Source: Ponticaulis sp.
GTDB lineage: Bacteria > Pseudomonadota > Alphaproteobacteria > Caulobacterales > Hyphomonadaceae
Length of the DNA stretch: 64,000 bases
Assembly (NCBI GenBank): GCA_002692725.1
Contig: NZLU01000046.1
Location: 434,001-498,000 of the forward strand
Reading direction: 5' to 3'
The translations under genes were made by a program, and so were the position numbers. This document shows, piece after piece, positions 8,784-17,067 of the stretch; within the stretch, counting starts at the first letter, position 1, and every line of letters starts with the position of its first letter. The notes beneath the pieces were generated by a model. It was not told the DNA's origin and made no database searches. It saw only the letters and a program-made list of their open reading frames with translations.

Positions 8784-9114
8784 TCTCTACCTCACCTTCC
8801 AGCCCGGCTTTCAATTTGGCGAGCTTGTCCACTGCGCCTGCCGCATGGGGGCCGATCCAGCGGTCGTGAATATCTTTGATGGGAAGCGGGTTCAGATGAT
8901 TCCACCGCACCCGGCCCCGCTTCACCGGGATGATCAGGTCTGCCGCTTCAAGCACACGCAAATGCTGCATCACAGTCGTCCGGTCGATCTCGTCGAACCG
9001 ATCCGCCAGCTCTCCGGTCGTCATCGGATTGTCCTTCAGCGCATCCAGAATCCGCCGCCGCACCGGTGCGGCCAACGCTTTGAATATCCGGTTTTCAATT
9101 TCTTCATTTGACAT
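8758..9114 (-). CDS. ArsR-family regulator paired with an AHSA1/SRPBCC gene
   Basis: This is a 118-aa winged-helix regulator. FKALAAPVRRRILDALKDNPM begins the domain, MTTGELADRFDEIDRTTVMQHLRVLEAADLI contains the recognition helix, and VKRGRVRWNHLN is the wing. It follows the subgroup of ArsR proteins that have no metal-binding cysteines and sit next to AHSA1-type genes. The start codon overlaps a perfect palindrome. It is divergent from the SRPBCC gene (46 bp between starts), and its 3' end overlaps the hydrolase gene by 26 bp tail to tail. It likely represses itself and the SRPBCC gene; the inducer is unknown. Confidence 0.88.
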   Translation of the reverse strand: MSNEEIENRIFKALAAPVRRRILDALKDNPMTTGELADRFDEIDRTTVMQHLRVLEAADLIIPVKRGRVRWNHLNPLPIKDIHDRWIGPHAAGAVDKLAKLKAGLEGEVEISAKASSE

Positions 9115-9132
9115 GTTATATTTTTATAACAT
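9113..9132. promoter_or_regulatory. ArsR operator overlapping the regulator start codon
   Basis: Perfect 8-bp arms ATGTTATA and TATAACAT surround TTTT. The left arm contains the regulator's start codon, and the right arm is about 29 bp upstream of the SRPBCC start. The place and symmetry suit autoregulation by the adjacent ArsR protein. Confidence 0.7.
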
Positions 9133-9160
9133 ATTTTCTTACCAAACAATGGAGGGTGTT

Positions 9161-9625
9161 GTGAAACTCACATTCGAAGTCAGCGCGCGCATATCTAAAT
9201 CAGTCGAAGAGACATTCGAATACGTTGTCGATCCGGACAAACTCTCCAGTTACTTCACGACAGGCGGAGCGAAAGGCCGGATGAAAACCGGCGCGACCGT
9301 CATCTGGGATTTTCACGATTATCCCGGCGCTTTCCCGGTTAAGATCGTCGAAGTCGAGGAGAACCGCCGCATCGTACTCGAATGGGAAGCTTATGAGCCC
9401 GGCTATGATGGCCCGAAATACGACACCACCGCCACCATGACGTTTGAACCGCTGGATGACAACACACGCACACTCGTCACCATTCGCGAGGAAGGCTGGC
9501 CATCAGACCGCGAAACAGCCCTCAAAGGCTCATACGGAAACTGCATGGGCTGGTCACATATGCTTGCCGGTTTGAAAGTCTATGCCGAACACGGCATCAT
9601 TCTTCGTGATGGAATGTATAAATAG
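9161..9625 (+). CDS. SRPBCC/AHSA1-family (START-like) protein
   Basis: This is a 154-aa protein of the AHSA1 branch of the SRPBCC fold. The N-terminal strand and helix (TFEVSARISKSVEETFEYVVDPDKLSSYFTTGG) and the central strands with conserved Trp residues line a ligand pocket in this fold. The start is set at the GTG at 9161 because GGAGG is 5 bp upstream; an ATG at 9149 adds only four residues. It is divergent from its ArsR partner across a perfect palindrome, a pairing very common in bacteria. The biochemical role and ligand are not known. Confidence 0.82.
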   Translation: MKLTFEVSARISKSVEETFEYVVDPDKLSSYFTTGGAKGRMKTGATVIWDFHDYPGAFPVKIVEVEENRRIVLEWEAYEPGYDGPKYDTTATMTFEPLDDNTRTLVTIREEGWPSDRETALKGSYGNCMGWSHMLAGLKVYAEHGIILRDGMYK

Positions 9626-9661
9626 TTCTTAGCAGGCTCTCACATTTATGTGGAGCACCCC

Positions 9662-9843
9662 ACAAGCGACCGCGCAGGCGCAGCCGCCGGAGCGTCAGCT
9701 CCGAACAGCGGCGAGCAACTTAACCAGAACAGCCCTGAACGCGCTCTATGCGAGACACTCGTCTCGCGAGAGCAAATAAAAATGGCGGAGGCGCAGGTGA
9801 TCCGGGCTTTCGCCCGGAAACTCAGCGAGCACCTTAACCAGAG
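9662..9843 (+). repeat. Hairpin-rich palindromic repeat array (family 1), intergenic copy
   Basis: This gap holds no credible gene but three strong inverted repeats. 9683-9712 pairs GCCGC+CGGAGC with GCTCCG+GCGGC. 9743-9773 pairs GCTCT+CGAGAC with GTCTCG+AGAGC. 9801-9818 pairs TCCGGGC with GCCCGGA. Two units end alike: GCGAGCAACTTAACCAGA at 9711 and GCGAGCACCTTAACCAGA at 9825. The first 22 bases (9662-9683) recur exactly at 15779-15800, inside a reading frame. The last unit covers the stop codon of parC on the other strand. It looks like a REP/BIME-like dispersed element. Confidence 0.7.
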
Positions 9844-12068
9844 AAAGTCCCATTCCGCGGAAACCCTCTTGGCGCCATACGGCCTGCAGAAGCCCGACGC
9901 CCCATATAATCCTGCCAGTCCGGGAAGGTGCGCTGACGTCCTGCGCCATCGGTCACGGTAAAGCCCTCTTCAGATTTGAAGATCTTCGCGTCCGCCAGGC
10001 CGCCATCTTTATAGTTCTGCAGCTTCACGCCTTTACCGCGAGGCATTTCCGGCAGATCCGCCGCATAGAAGATCAACAGCTTCCGGTTCTCACCGACAAC
10101 CGCCGCCATATCGCCCTCTGCCACTTTGGTAATCATGAGCTTGCTGTCAGATGAGGTCGTCACCACCGCCTTGCCGGCCTTCCGCGACGACACCAGCTCA
10201 CCTTCCGGACAGATAAATCCATACCCGCCCGACGACGCCATCAGGCGTTTCTGCTCCGGCACCAGTTTGAACATATCGACAATGGAATGCTCTTCCTCGA
10301 GCTCAATCTGGAACCGGATCGGCTCGCCCTGCCCGCGGCCACTCGGCAGCTTATCGCCGCCCAGCGTAAACGCCCGGCCATCGGATGACATCAGGATCAG
10401 CTTGTCCGTCGTCTCCATCTGCACCGACAGCGCCAGATCATCGCCATCCTTGAATTTTGTGTTGGAAAGGTCTGCGACATGGCCTTTCAGCGCGCGGAGC
10501 CAGCCCTGCTGCGACAGCACCACCGTGATCGGCTCGCGCGTGATGAGCGCCTCCATCACCGCATCGCCATCATGCTCCGGCGCCTCACCAAACACAGACC
10601 GGCGACGCCCCAGCTCCGTATCCGGAGCGAACACTTCGCGCGCCTCTTTCAGGCCCTTCGCCACTTCCGTCCACTGGCGGCGATCAGAGCCAATCAGCGC
10701 CTGAAGGCTATCGCGCTTCTTCTCCAGCTCGGCATGCTCGCCCTTGATCTCCATCTCTTCGAGCTTGCGCAGAGACCGCAGCCGCATATTCAGTATCGCT
10801 TCCGCCTGATTATCCGTCAGCCCAAACGTCTTCATCAGCTCGGCTTTCGGATGGTCTTCCTCGCGGATAATCCGGATCACTTCATCCAGATTCAGAAACG
10901 CAATCAGATAGCCTTCCAGCACTTCCAGACGCGCCAGCGTCTTATCCAGCCGGTGCTGGGCAATCCGCACCACCACATCTTTCCGGTGATCCAGATAGGC
11001 CTGCAGAACCTGTTTCAGATTCATCACCTTCGGCGCGCCACGATCCAGCACGTTCAGATTCAGCGAGAACCGGCTTTCCAGATCAGAGAGTTTGAACAGG
11101 CTCTCCATCAGCATATCCGGGTCCACCGTCTTCGACTTCGGCTCCAGCACGAGGCGAATATCCTCGGCGCTTTCATCGCGCACATCGCCCAGCAGCGGCA
11201 CTTTCTTGCCATCGATCAGCTCAGCCAGCCGCTCGATCAGCTTACCCTTCTGCACCTGAAACGGAATTTCCGTGACCACGATATGCCAGGTGCCGCGCCC
11301 CAGATCTTCCTGATGCCATTTCGCCCGCGTGCGGAAACTGCCCCGCCCGGTCGCATAGGCCTCGCGGATATTTTCCTTCGGCTCCACCAGAATGCCGCCC
11401 GTCGGAAAATCCGGCCCCGGCATCACCTCCAGCAACTCATCCACCGTCGTGCTCTTGCGCTCCACCAACAGCAGGCACGCATCGATCAGCTCAGCGGCAT
11501 TATGCGGTGGAATGCTGGTCGCCATGCCCACTGCGATCCCGGTCGAGCCATTTGCCAGCAAGTTCGGATAGGCCGCCGGCAGAACCACCGGCTCTTTATC
11601 CTGCTCGTCATAGGTATCGCGGAAATCGACTGCATTCTCTTCCAGCCCCTGCAGAAGCAGCTTCGCCGCCTCCGTCATCCGGCTTTCCGTATACCGCATG
11701 GCCGCGGCGCTATCGCCATCGATATTGCCGAAATTGCCCTGACCATCCACCAGCGGATACCGCACGGAAAAACTCTGCGCCAACCGCACCAACGTGTCAT
11801 AAATCGCGCTATCGCCGTGCGGGTGATAATTACCCATCACCTCGCCGACGATTTTCGCACACTTCCGATAGCTCGCATCCGGGTTCAGCTTCAGCTCACG
11901 CATCGCATAAAGAATGCGGCGCTGAACCGGCTTCAGTCCGTCGCGCACATCGGGCAGCGCCCGGCTGGTGATCGTCGACAGCGCATAGGCCAGATAGCGC
12001 CGCGACAGCGCCGTGTTCAGCGGTTCATCGATGATGTTTTCTTCACCGGAATCCATAAGGTCGGACAT
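9834..12068 (-). CDS. parC: DNA topoisomerase IV subunit A
   Basis: This is the 744-aa catalytic subunit of topoisomerase IV, which with ParE unlinks daughter chromosomes. The winged-helix breakage domain has [11 protein letters not shown] (about residue 49), the quinolone-region [10 protein letters not shown] with Ser about 87 and Asp about 91, and the catalytic Tyr in [11 protein letters not shown] (about 126). The tower and coiled-coil regions follow, then beta-pinwheel repeats. The C-terminal domain is shorter and less basic than GyrA and lacks the QRRGGKG-type GyrA box, so ParC is favoured. Ser/Asp at the quinolone positions look wild-type. The last two codons and the stop lie within a palindromic repeat unit. 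No parE is visible nearby. Confidence 0.95.
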   Translation of the reverse strand: MSDLMDSGEENIIDEPLNTALSRRYLAYALSTITSRALPDVRDGLKPVQRRILYAMRELKLNPDASYRKCAKIVGEVMGNYHPHGDSAIYDTLVRLAQSFSVRYPLVDGQGNFGNIDGDSAAAMRYTESRMTEAAKLLLQGLEENAVDFRDTYDEQDKEPVVLPAAYPNLLANGSTGIAVGMATSIPPHNAAELIDACLLLVERKSTTVDELLEVMPGPDFPTGGILVEPKENIREAYATGRGSFRTRAKWHQEDLGRGTWHIVVTEIPFQVQKGKLIERLAELIDGKKVPLLGDVRDESAEDIRLVLEPKSKTVDPDMLMESLFKLSDLESRFSLNLNVLDRGAPKVMNLKQVLQAYLDHRKDVVVRIAQHRLDKTLARLEVLEGYLIAFLNLDEVIRIIREEDHPKAELMKTFGLTDNQAEAILNMRLRSLRKLEEMEIKGEHAELEKKRDSLQALIGSDRRQWTEVAKGLKEAREVFAPDTELGRRRSVFGEAPEHDGDAVMEALITREPITVVLSQQGWLRALKGHVADLSNTKFKDGDDLALSVQMETTDKLILMSSDGRAFTLGGDKLPSGRGQGEPIRFQIELEEEHSIVDMFKLVPEQKRLMASSGGYGFICPEGELVSSRKAGKAVVTTSSDSKLMITKVAEGDMAAVVGENRKLLIFYAADLPEMPRGKGVKLQNYKDGGLADAKIFKSEEGFTVTDGAGRQRTFPDWQDYMGRRASAGRMAPRGFPRNGTFSG

Positions 12069-12258
12069 TCTGTGTACTCCTGACCTTTCAATCTAACCGA
12101 GTCGCGCGTCTTGTCGCGTCAAAATACCCGCAATTATGGGGAGAAACGCTCCTGAATAACTTCGCGGCGACACGAGCAACGCGACGGCGCAGCACGACCG
12201 ACCCCGGGAGGAACAAGCCCGAGCAAAATATTAGAAACACCTAGAAATCCAATGCGAT

Positions 12259-12360
12259 TGTCATCCCGTGCGCAATGCGGCGCAAATTGACGCGTTGCAG
12301 ACACGGGACCATGCGCAAATAACAAACGAAAAAGGCCCCGGACCAGCAGCCCATTATCGC
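12259..12360 (+). repeat. Dispersed repeat family 2, copy A
   Basis: The gap 12069-12373 has no gene. Its right half is a repeat starting TGTCATCCCGTGCGCAATGC and ending with GGCCCCGGACCAGC. The first 25 bases are identical to 14662-14686. Later blocks (TGCAGACACGGGACC, AATAACAAACGAAAAAGG, CCCGGACCAGC) match the same copy with few changes. The left half (about 12150-12230) is GC-rich and resembles a worn palindromic element. Copies A and B are in the same orientation and flank the FG-GAP lipoprotein gene. Confidence 0.65.
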
Positions 12361-12373
12361 ATATTACGCTGCC

Positions 12374-14440
12374 CTAATCAGGATCGTCGAGTTCAGGAAA
12401 GAACGTCTTCAGGCCAATCTCACCATCAGAATTCGCATTGTCCGCAATGCCCGCTCCTGAAAGAATGTAGATCTCGCCGCCGCGCGAGACGCCATTCGGA
12501 TCGGCCCCCAAAGCGCCAATCACAAGGTCCTGCTTTCCGTCGCCGTCAAAATCACCAAACGCCGAGTCACTACCGGCAATATCAAAGGCATCCATGCCGA
12601 CAAACCGAAGTCCCGCCACTTCATCCCCGACTTCGCCGAGACTGAGCAGCGCTGGCGTAGAGAGCGCCGCCCCATACACCACATACACCTCGCCTGAGTT
12701 CGTCAGATCGTCGCCATTTGCAAAGCCAGACGAGATGATGATGTCCATTTTGCCATCACCATCCATATCGCCGCCAGGAAGGCGCTCCATATCCACATTG
12801 TCATATTCCCGCGCGCCATTCAGCTGCACACCCCGGTTCAGGTCTATCGCCTGGGTAAAGACAAATAACCCCTGCGTATTGCTGTCATCCAGCTCCGGAG
12901 AGGTGCCCGACGCGGTGAGTGCTGAAAAATCGGGTCCGCCATAAAGAACATAAGAAACACCGCCCAAATAGATATCATCCGGATAGGTGTTTCCGCCGCC
13001 CGTGATCAGAATGTCATCGTATGTGTCGCCATTCACATCCCCGACACCATAGGCATTCCCTCCGGTCCCGGCATCCGTGCGCTCCGGAAAGAATGTCATG
13101 CCCTGACCATTGGGCGCCAGATCCCCCAGCAGAATCGGATCGCCCGAGGCACGCGCCGCCACAATCGCCTGTCCGAACACGATATGAGTCGCACCCCGAC
13201 CATACGGAGAGTCATAACTCGGATCGGGATAGAGCAGGTCATCCACGCCATCGGCATAGAAATCGCCCGCCGCAGAGCCCGACTCGCACGAAAAATTCTG
13301 TCCGGTTTCCTGGCGCAGCAAAACGCCATCGCCATCAGACACCACCTGATCGAGCTGAATATTGGAATTGCTCACCAGCGCTGCTGAAATGGCGTCTCCG
13401 AACAGCACATAGCCCTTGGCGGTCTTGAACCCCGGATCACCACTGTCAGACCATGGCGCACAGACCAGCAATTCAGGCTTTCCATCTCCGTCGAAATCCC
13501 CGACAGGTCGCGTCAGCGTGCCAACCCCGCCATGCTCATCCGGATTGGCCTCAATTTCGATCGCCATGCCCGTGCCGCTGGTTTCCCGCAACCGAAAGGT
13601 CTGCGTCCCGCCGGACAGCGCCGTCCGCAACGCGCTTCCCTTCAGAATGAACACACTCTCATCGTCGAGTTTGTTGAGCCCGATCGTCAGCTCCGCCAGA
13701 CCATCTCCATCGAGATCACCTAGCGATTCAACGCCAAGGCCGACAATATCTTCAGGCCCGGAGCCATCAAAGCGAAGCACGCCGGGCGGCACGCCATCTG
13801 CGAGGTCATAATAAGGCTCAGTGAACTCTGCCAATGCGGCTCCGCTGACCAGATACACCGCGCCTTCATAATCGACGGTCGACACATCTGACCGGCCCGC
13901 CGCGAACAAAATCTCATCGCGATTGTCGCCATCAATATCGGGCAACACAGCCACCACTTGTCCCGTGTCCATATTCACCTGATTGCCGAGAAACGCCACG
14001 GCGCGCAGATCCGCAAACCCTTCGATGACATTCGTGATGGTGATCATGAACGTCCGGCTGACAGTCGTCTGACCATCACTGGCGGTCAGCGTCACTTCAT
14101 ACACATTGTCGGCATTGGCATCGCGCGGGGCTTCAAAGTCGAAACTGGTGTTAGACGTCAGCACAAGCGACGACGTATCGAGGGAAAACAAGGCCGCATC
14201 TGCCCCACCAGACAGCGAGACGGTGATCGCATCGCCATTGGCATCGGAAACGGTGATGGTCACCGAAACCGTCTCATTCTCATCTGACGTAATGTCAGCT
14301 GAAATCGTGAATTGAGGTGCCGAATTGGTCGGAGGCGGTGTTGAGCCTCCGCCACCTGAGCCACCCGAGCCGCCTCCGCCACCACAGGCAGCCAGACCAG
14401 CCAGAAAAGCAATTGGAAACAATGCCAGAAGTTTGCGCAT
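12374..14440 (-). CDS. FG-GAP/integrin-alpha-like repeat lipoprotein with cadherin-like domain
   Basis: This is an exported protein of about 688 aa. A lipoprotein signal ends in LAAC (Cys about 19), followed by a Gly/Ser/Pro linker. Residues about 45-140 form a cadherin-like domain (APQFTISADITSDENETVSV, then VYEVTLTASDG). The rest carries at least six FG-GAP repeats with Ca-binding type loops such as DIDGDNRDE, DLDGDGLAE, DFDGDGKPE, DVNGDTYDD, DMDGDGKMD and DFDGDGKQD. This is the seven-bladed beta-propeller pattern of integrin-alpha N-termini. It is probably on the outer membrane or surface, in adhesion or polymer binding. The start at 14440 places the signal peptide at the N-terminus. It is a single gene between two direct copies of repeat family 2. 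Confidence 0.85.
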   Translation of the reverse strand: MRKLLALFPIAFLAGLAACGGGGGSGGSGGGGSTPPPTNSAPQFTISADITSDENETVSVTITVSDANGDAITVSLSGGADAALFSLDTSSLVLTSNTSFDFEAPRDANADNVYEVTLTASDGQTTVSRTFMITITNVIEGFADLRAVAFLGNQVNMDTGQVVAVLPDIDGDNRDEILFAAGRSDVSTVDYEGAVYLVSGAALAEFTEPYYDLADGVPPGVLRFDGSGPEDIVGLGVESLGDLDGDGLAELTIGLNKLDDESVFILKGSALRTALSGGTQTFRLRETSGTGMAIEIEANPDEHGGVGTLTRPVGDFDGDGKPELLVCAPWSDSGDPGFKTAKGYVLFGDAISAALVSNSNIQLDQVVSDGDGVLLRQETGQNFSCESGSAAGDFYADGVDDLLYPDPSYDSPYGRGATHIVFGQAIVAARASGDPILLGDLAPNGQGMTFFPERTDAGTGGNAYGVGDVNGDTYDDILITGGGNTYPDDIYLGGVSYVLYGGPDFSALTASGTSPELDDSNTQGLFVFTQAIDLNRGVQLNGAREYDNVDMERLPGGDMDGDGKMDIIISSGFANGDDLTNSGEVYVVYGAALSTPALLSLGEVGDEVAGLRFVGMDAFDIAGSDSAFGDFDGDGKQDLVIGALGADPNGVSRGGEIYILSGAGIADNANSDGEIGLKTFFPELDDPD

Positions 14441-14640
14441 AAACCCGCCCCGATCAAACACTTCCCCCCATCAGTCATCAAAACCGGCTCTGAAATCAAC
14501 CTTGCAAACCGCGATAGATTCAACCGTTCACCCGACCCGCTCTTGGCCTCCGGAATGACAAAGGCATTGTTGGCGCTCCCAACTGTTCAAAAGAAAACGG
14601 CGCAAAATACCGACGATGGAGAAATCTCTGTTTTGGGGTG
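14441..14640. other. Gene-free leader region upstream of the FG-GAP gene
   Basis: No credible coding frame is visible here. The stretch must hold the promoter of the FG-GAP lipoprotein gene on the minus strand, but no confident -35/-10 pair can be named. The sequence becomes repeat-derived from about 14640 onward. Confidence 0.4.
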
Positions 14641-14840
14641 TGCAGATTGGCGAATAACAAATGTCATCCCGTGCGCAATGCGGCGCGAGGCAGCCTCGAG
14701 CCTGTTTCATGTTCGCGAAGTCGAACGGAAACCAATGATCATGACGCTTTGCAGATACGGGAACTTAGGCGAATAACAAACCAATAAGGTCCCGGACCAG
14801 CCCCGCATCATTCCATACCGCGCCGCATCCGGGATGACAT
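14641..14840 (+). repeat. Dispersed repeat family 2, copy B with partial extra unit
   Basis: TGTCATCCCGTGCGCAATGC at 14662 begins a 25-base exact match to 12259-12283. The blocks around 14750-14802 (TGCAGATACGGGAAC, GCGAATAACAAACCAATAAGG, TCCCGGACCAGC) match the end of copy A. Copy B is longer, with about 60 bp between the two conserved parts that copy A lacks. A further partial unit (TGCAGATTGGCGAATAACAAA, 14641-14661) precedes it. GGGATGACATC near 14832 is the inverse of the TGTCATCCC end, so the element is bounded by inverted ends. Confidence 0.6.
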
Positions 14841-14880
14841 CGGAACCAATCTGTAGTGTGTCACTAAGCTCATGCGAAGT

Positions 14881-14970
14881 GACTCCGAGCGCAGCTCGGC
14901 AGAGCCCAACCGGGCGACGGGCGATAGCCCGCCCCATCGGAGCAGTGAGCGAAAGCGAACTCGCGTGAGA
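14881..14970. repeat. Hairpin cluster, possible family 1 relative
   Basis: Two perfect hairpins lie just upstream of the 15021 gene: CCGAGC/GCTCGG (14885-14899) and CGGGC-GATA-GCCCG (14918-14931). They are followed by GAGCAGTGAGCGAA. The GC-rich, hairpin-dense character matches the array at 9662, but no long exact match was found, so membership in that family is uncertain. Confidence 0.4.
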
Positions 14971-15020
14971 TCAGAAATTATCTTATCCCACGCTCTCCAC
15001 CCGACCATAAACTCCAATGC

Positions 15021-16214
15021 ATGTCGGACCTGCCCGCCCCTTCCATGCCTGAAGACCAGTTTGCCGGTTATGCGAGCCGGATTGCTGGCTATATAACGGC
15101 AATAGAGGCGCTGTTTGATGCGAGCCTCTCGCCGGGCAAGCACCCGACGAGCTTTTCCGCCTTTCACCCCCATCATTCCTTCCATCGCCTTTACCCGCGC
15201 ATGCAAGCGCTTCTGGCCGAGCGGCTGGACATTCACGTCCGCCGGATGGAGCACATGCTCCGGAGCTTTATCCTCTGGATGGCCGGCATGCTGGTTGAAC
15301 GCACGCGGGCGGATGAGCGGGTGTTTAAGAAACTCAAGGCGTCTCAAACTCAACCCGTAGATACCAGCGAAGACTGGTATCCACGCATCCGATCAACTGG
15401 CGAGCACGCAGTCAAAACTCAGGCATGGACCCCAGCCTCCGCTGGGGTCTCCGGTGCTGAAGGAACACTCGCAACACCGGACGACGAAGACAAAACGGGC
15501 GGTCAAACATCCAAAACACCAGGCACACCAAAATGGCTCCTCAAGGAAGATCAGCTTCAGGCCGATATGGAGGCCGGGAAAATCCGTCTGAGCGGGCTGT
15601 CCATCACCATGCCACACAATCTGCCGAAGCCGCGCCGCTATAAGCGCCAGGTTAAAAAGCTCCGTCCCGATCCCCTGCGCGAAATTGACGTGCCCAAACT
15701 CTTTGCCCGGATCGCCCGCCTCTCCCGCACGCTCAAACGGGCGGATAAAATGGCGGAGCGATTGGCGTTGAAAGCCTTACAAGCGACCGCGCAGGCGCAG
15801 GTTGACGGAGCCGCAGGCGACGAGCTCAACCGAGCATCAAGACACAAACTCACTTGTGTCGCCGCGAATTCAGATGGATGCGCAATGCGATCGCGAGCGG
15901 GCAAACAAGTAACGAGCAGCCCTGAGCGCGACCCATCGCGAACCCCGGGCGTGAGACCCGGGGGAAGCGGGCGGTCAAAACAAACAGACCATAACCCGCT
16001 CTATCTCCGCCCCCTCACCGCCTGGCTTCCGCCGGAAGACCTCTATTATTCCACCGAGAATGACGAGGAACGGCGTGATCTGAACATGCTACATTTCAGG
16101 GCACATGAGCAGCTGGGTCTGATCGGCTTTCGTGATCCGCCGGATAAGGCTTTGGGCATTCCCCGCTTTCGCGTGTTTGAGCCGCCAGATCCCCCACAGA
16201 TCAGACCGCTCTGA
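15021..16214 (+). CDS. Hypothetical protein with palindromic-repeat insertions inside its frame
   Basis: I do not recognise a domain with a known function. The 397-aa frame alternates gene-like and repeat-like parts. Residues about 1-110 (PEDQFAGYASRIAGYITAIEAL, HHSFHRLYPRMQALLAERLD), 165-250 (PKWLLKEDQLQADMEAGKIR, RRYKRQVKKLRPDPLREIDV) and 325-397 (LYLRPLTAWLPPEDLYYSTE) look like a conserved helical, basic protein. Between them, residues about 112-160 and 252-322 are encoded by DNA full of perfect hairpins, one identical over 22 bases to the intergenic array at 9662. The frame stays open through both. Its product may be split by unstructured Gly/Thr/Ser/Arg-rich loops. The start at 15021 has no strong ribosome site; nearby palindromes obscure the upstream region. 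Confidence 0.6.
   Translation: MSDLPAPSMPEDQFAGYASRIAGYITAIEALFDASLSPGKHPTSFSAFHPHHSFHRLYPRMQALLAERLDIHVRRMEHMLRSFILWMAGMLVERTRADERVFKKLKASQTQPVDTSEDWYPRIRSTGEHAVKTQAWTPASAGVSGAEGTLATPDDEDKTGGQTSKTPGTPKWLLKEDQLQADMEAGKIRLSGLSITMPHNLPKPRRYKRQVKKLRPDPLREIDVPKLFARIARLSRTLKRADKMAERLALKALQATAQAQVDGAAGDELNRASRHKLTCVAANSDGCAMRSRAGKQVTSSPERDPSRTPGVRPGGSGRSKQTDHNPLYLRPLTAWLPPEDLYYSTENDEERRDLNMLHFRAHEQLGLIGFRDPPDKALGIPRFRVFEPPDPPQIRPL
15355..15500. repeat. Palindromic element inside the 15021 reading frame (first)
   Basis: Perfect inverted repeats GATACCAG/CTGGTATC (15360-15381) and GACCCCAGC/GCTGGGGTC (15428-15449) sit inside the frame. They encode DTSEDWYP and TPASAGVSG, sequences with no resemblance to the flanking helical protein. 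The frame is not broken. Confidence 0.6.
15779..15985. repeat. Palindromic element inside the 15021 reading frame (second, family 1)
   Basis: The first 22 bases equal 9662-9683. Inside are the hairpins GACACAA/TTGTGTC (15841-15860) and CCCCGGG/CCCGGGG (15943-15963). The encoded segment, from about ATAQAQVDGAAGDELN to GVRPGGSGRSKQT, is low in hydrophobic residues. The flanks (LALKALQ before, PLYLRPLTAW after) read like normal protein. Confidence 0.65.
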
Positions 16215-16436
16215 CCTGTCTGACCATGCCCCTACGGGCCGCTGCGCTTTCGTGCGCAGCGCGCACTCACAGAGCACTTATTTTACTTTGTGCTCTAATA
16301 AGTTTGCATGTCTTCCTGATCCCTCTTATGTCTTAGCTACCCCGATGAACGGGCGAGCGCGTGGCATCCCGTCAGACGGTCCCGCGCGTGTGTTTGCGTA
16401 TCGCTTATGAACCACTCACACGGAAAGGAGGACCCT

Positions 16437-17057
16437 ATGGAAAAGGCCTCAGAAAACCCCATCCTAAACAAGATTTACACGCTCAAGGGTGATCCCGACG
16501 AAGTGCGTGATGCCTATAAAGACTGGGCCCAGTCCTATGAAAAAGACACGGTCGAGGATATGGGCTATGTTGCGCCGGCCGTTGTCGCCAAAAAATTGAA
16601 AGAACTCAAAGCAAATGCCGCGCGTGTTCTGGATGCAGGATGCGGCACTGGGCTTGCCGGTCTGGAGCTGAAAAAGCGCGGTTATCCCTCCATCGATGGA
16701 ATGGATATCTCGCCTGAAATGCTGGATGTTGCGCGGGAGAAGAATGCCTATGGCGAGCTGAAGGTCGAGGATATGACCCAGCCTTTATCCTATAACACCA
16801 ATTCCTATGATGCCGTAACCTGTGTCGGCACCTTTACCCACGCTCATGTTGGCCCCAAAGGCTTTGATGAGTTGATCCGGGTGACCAAGCCTGAAGGCTA
16901 TGTTGTGGCGACCGTGCATGAAGATGTCTGGCAGGATGGCTATCTCAAACATTTCGATGAGCTCGAACAATCCGGCACGGCCAGGCTCGTCTCGGTCGAG
17001 GATGCCGACTACCATCTTCACGGCTGTCGTCTTTGCGTGCTCCAGCCTCTGGCGTAA
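16437..17057 (+). CDS. Class I SAM-dependent methyltransferase
   Basis: This is a 206-aa protein with a Rossmann-fold methyltransferase core. Motif I VLDAGCGTGLAG (about residues 64-75) binds S-adenosylmethionine, with the acidic residue after strand 2 in DGMDISPEML. Post-motif regions DAVTCVGTFTHAHVGP and LIRVTKPEGYVVATVHED follow. It resembles the small UbiE/Williams-Beuren-type group. The start at 16437 is supported by AAAGGAGG 5-6 bp upstream; starting at 16407 would place that ribosome site inside the gene. The gene stands alone and is convergent with recO, 10 bp between stops. The substrate is unknown. Confidence 0.85.
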   Translation: MEKASENPILNKIYTLKGDPDEVRDAYKDWAQSYEKDTVEDMGYVAPAVVAKKLKELKANAARVLDAGCGTGLAGLELKKRGYPSIDGMDISPEMLDVAREKNAYGELKVEDMTQPLSYNTNSYDAVTCVGTFTHAHVGPKGFDELIRVTKPEGYVVATVHEDVWQDGYLKHFDELEQSGTARLVSVEDADYHLHGCRLCVLQPLA

Positions 17058-17067
17058 GGGCGCCGCG

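Noticed and set aside
9650-9961. Small open frame over the intergenic repeats beside parC
   Set aside because: It consists almost wholly of palindromic repeat and antisense parC sequence with no ribosome site.
10479-12083. A 534-codon open frame opposite parC
   Set aside because: It lies fully antisense to the clearly conserved parC gene, is rich in His/Arg/Gln/Ile as expected of a shadow frame, and shows no domain.
14543-14776. 77-codon frame upstream of the 15021 gene
   Set aside because: It overlaps repeat family 2 copy B and has no coding character.
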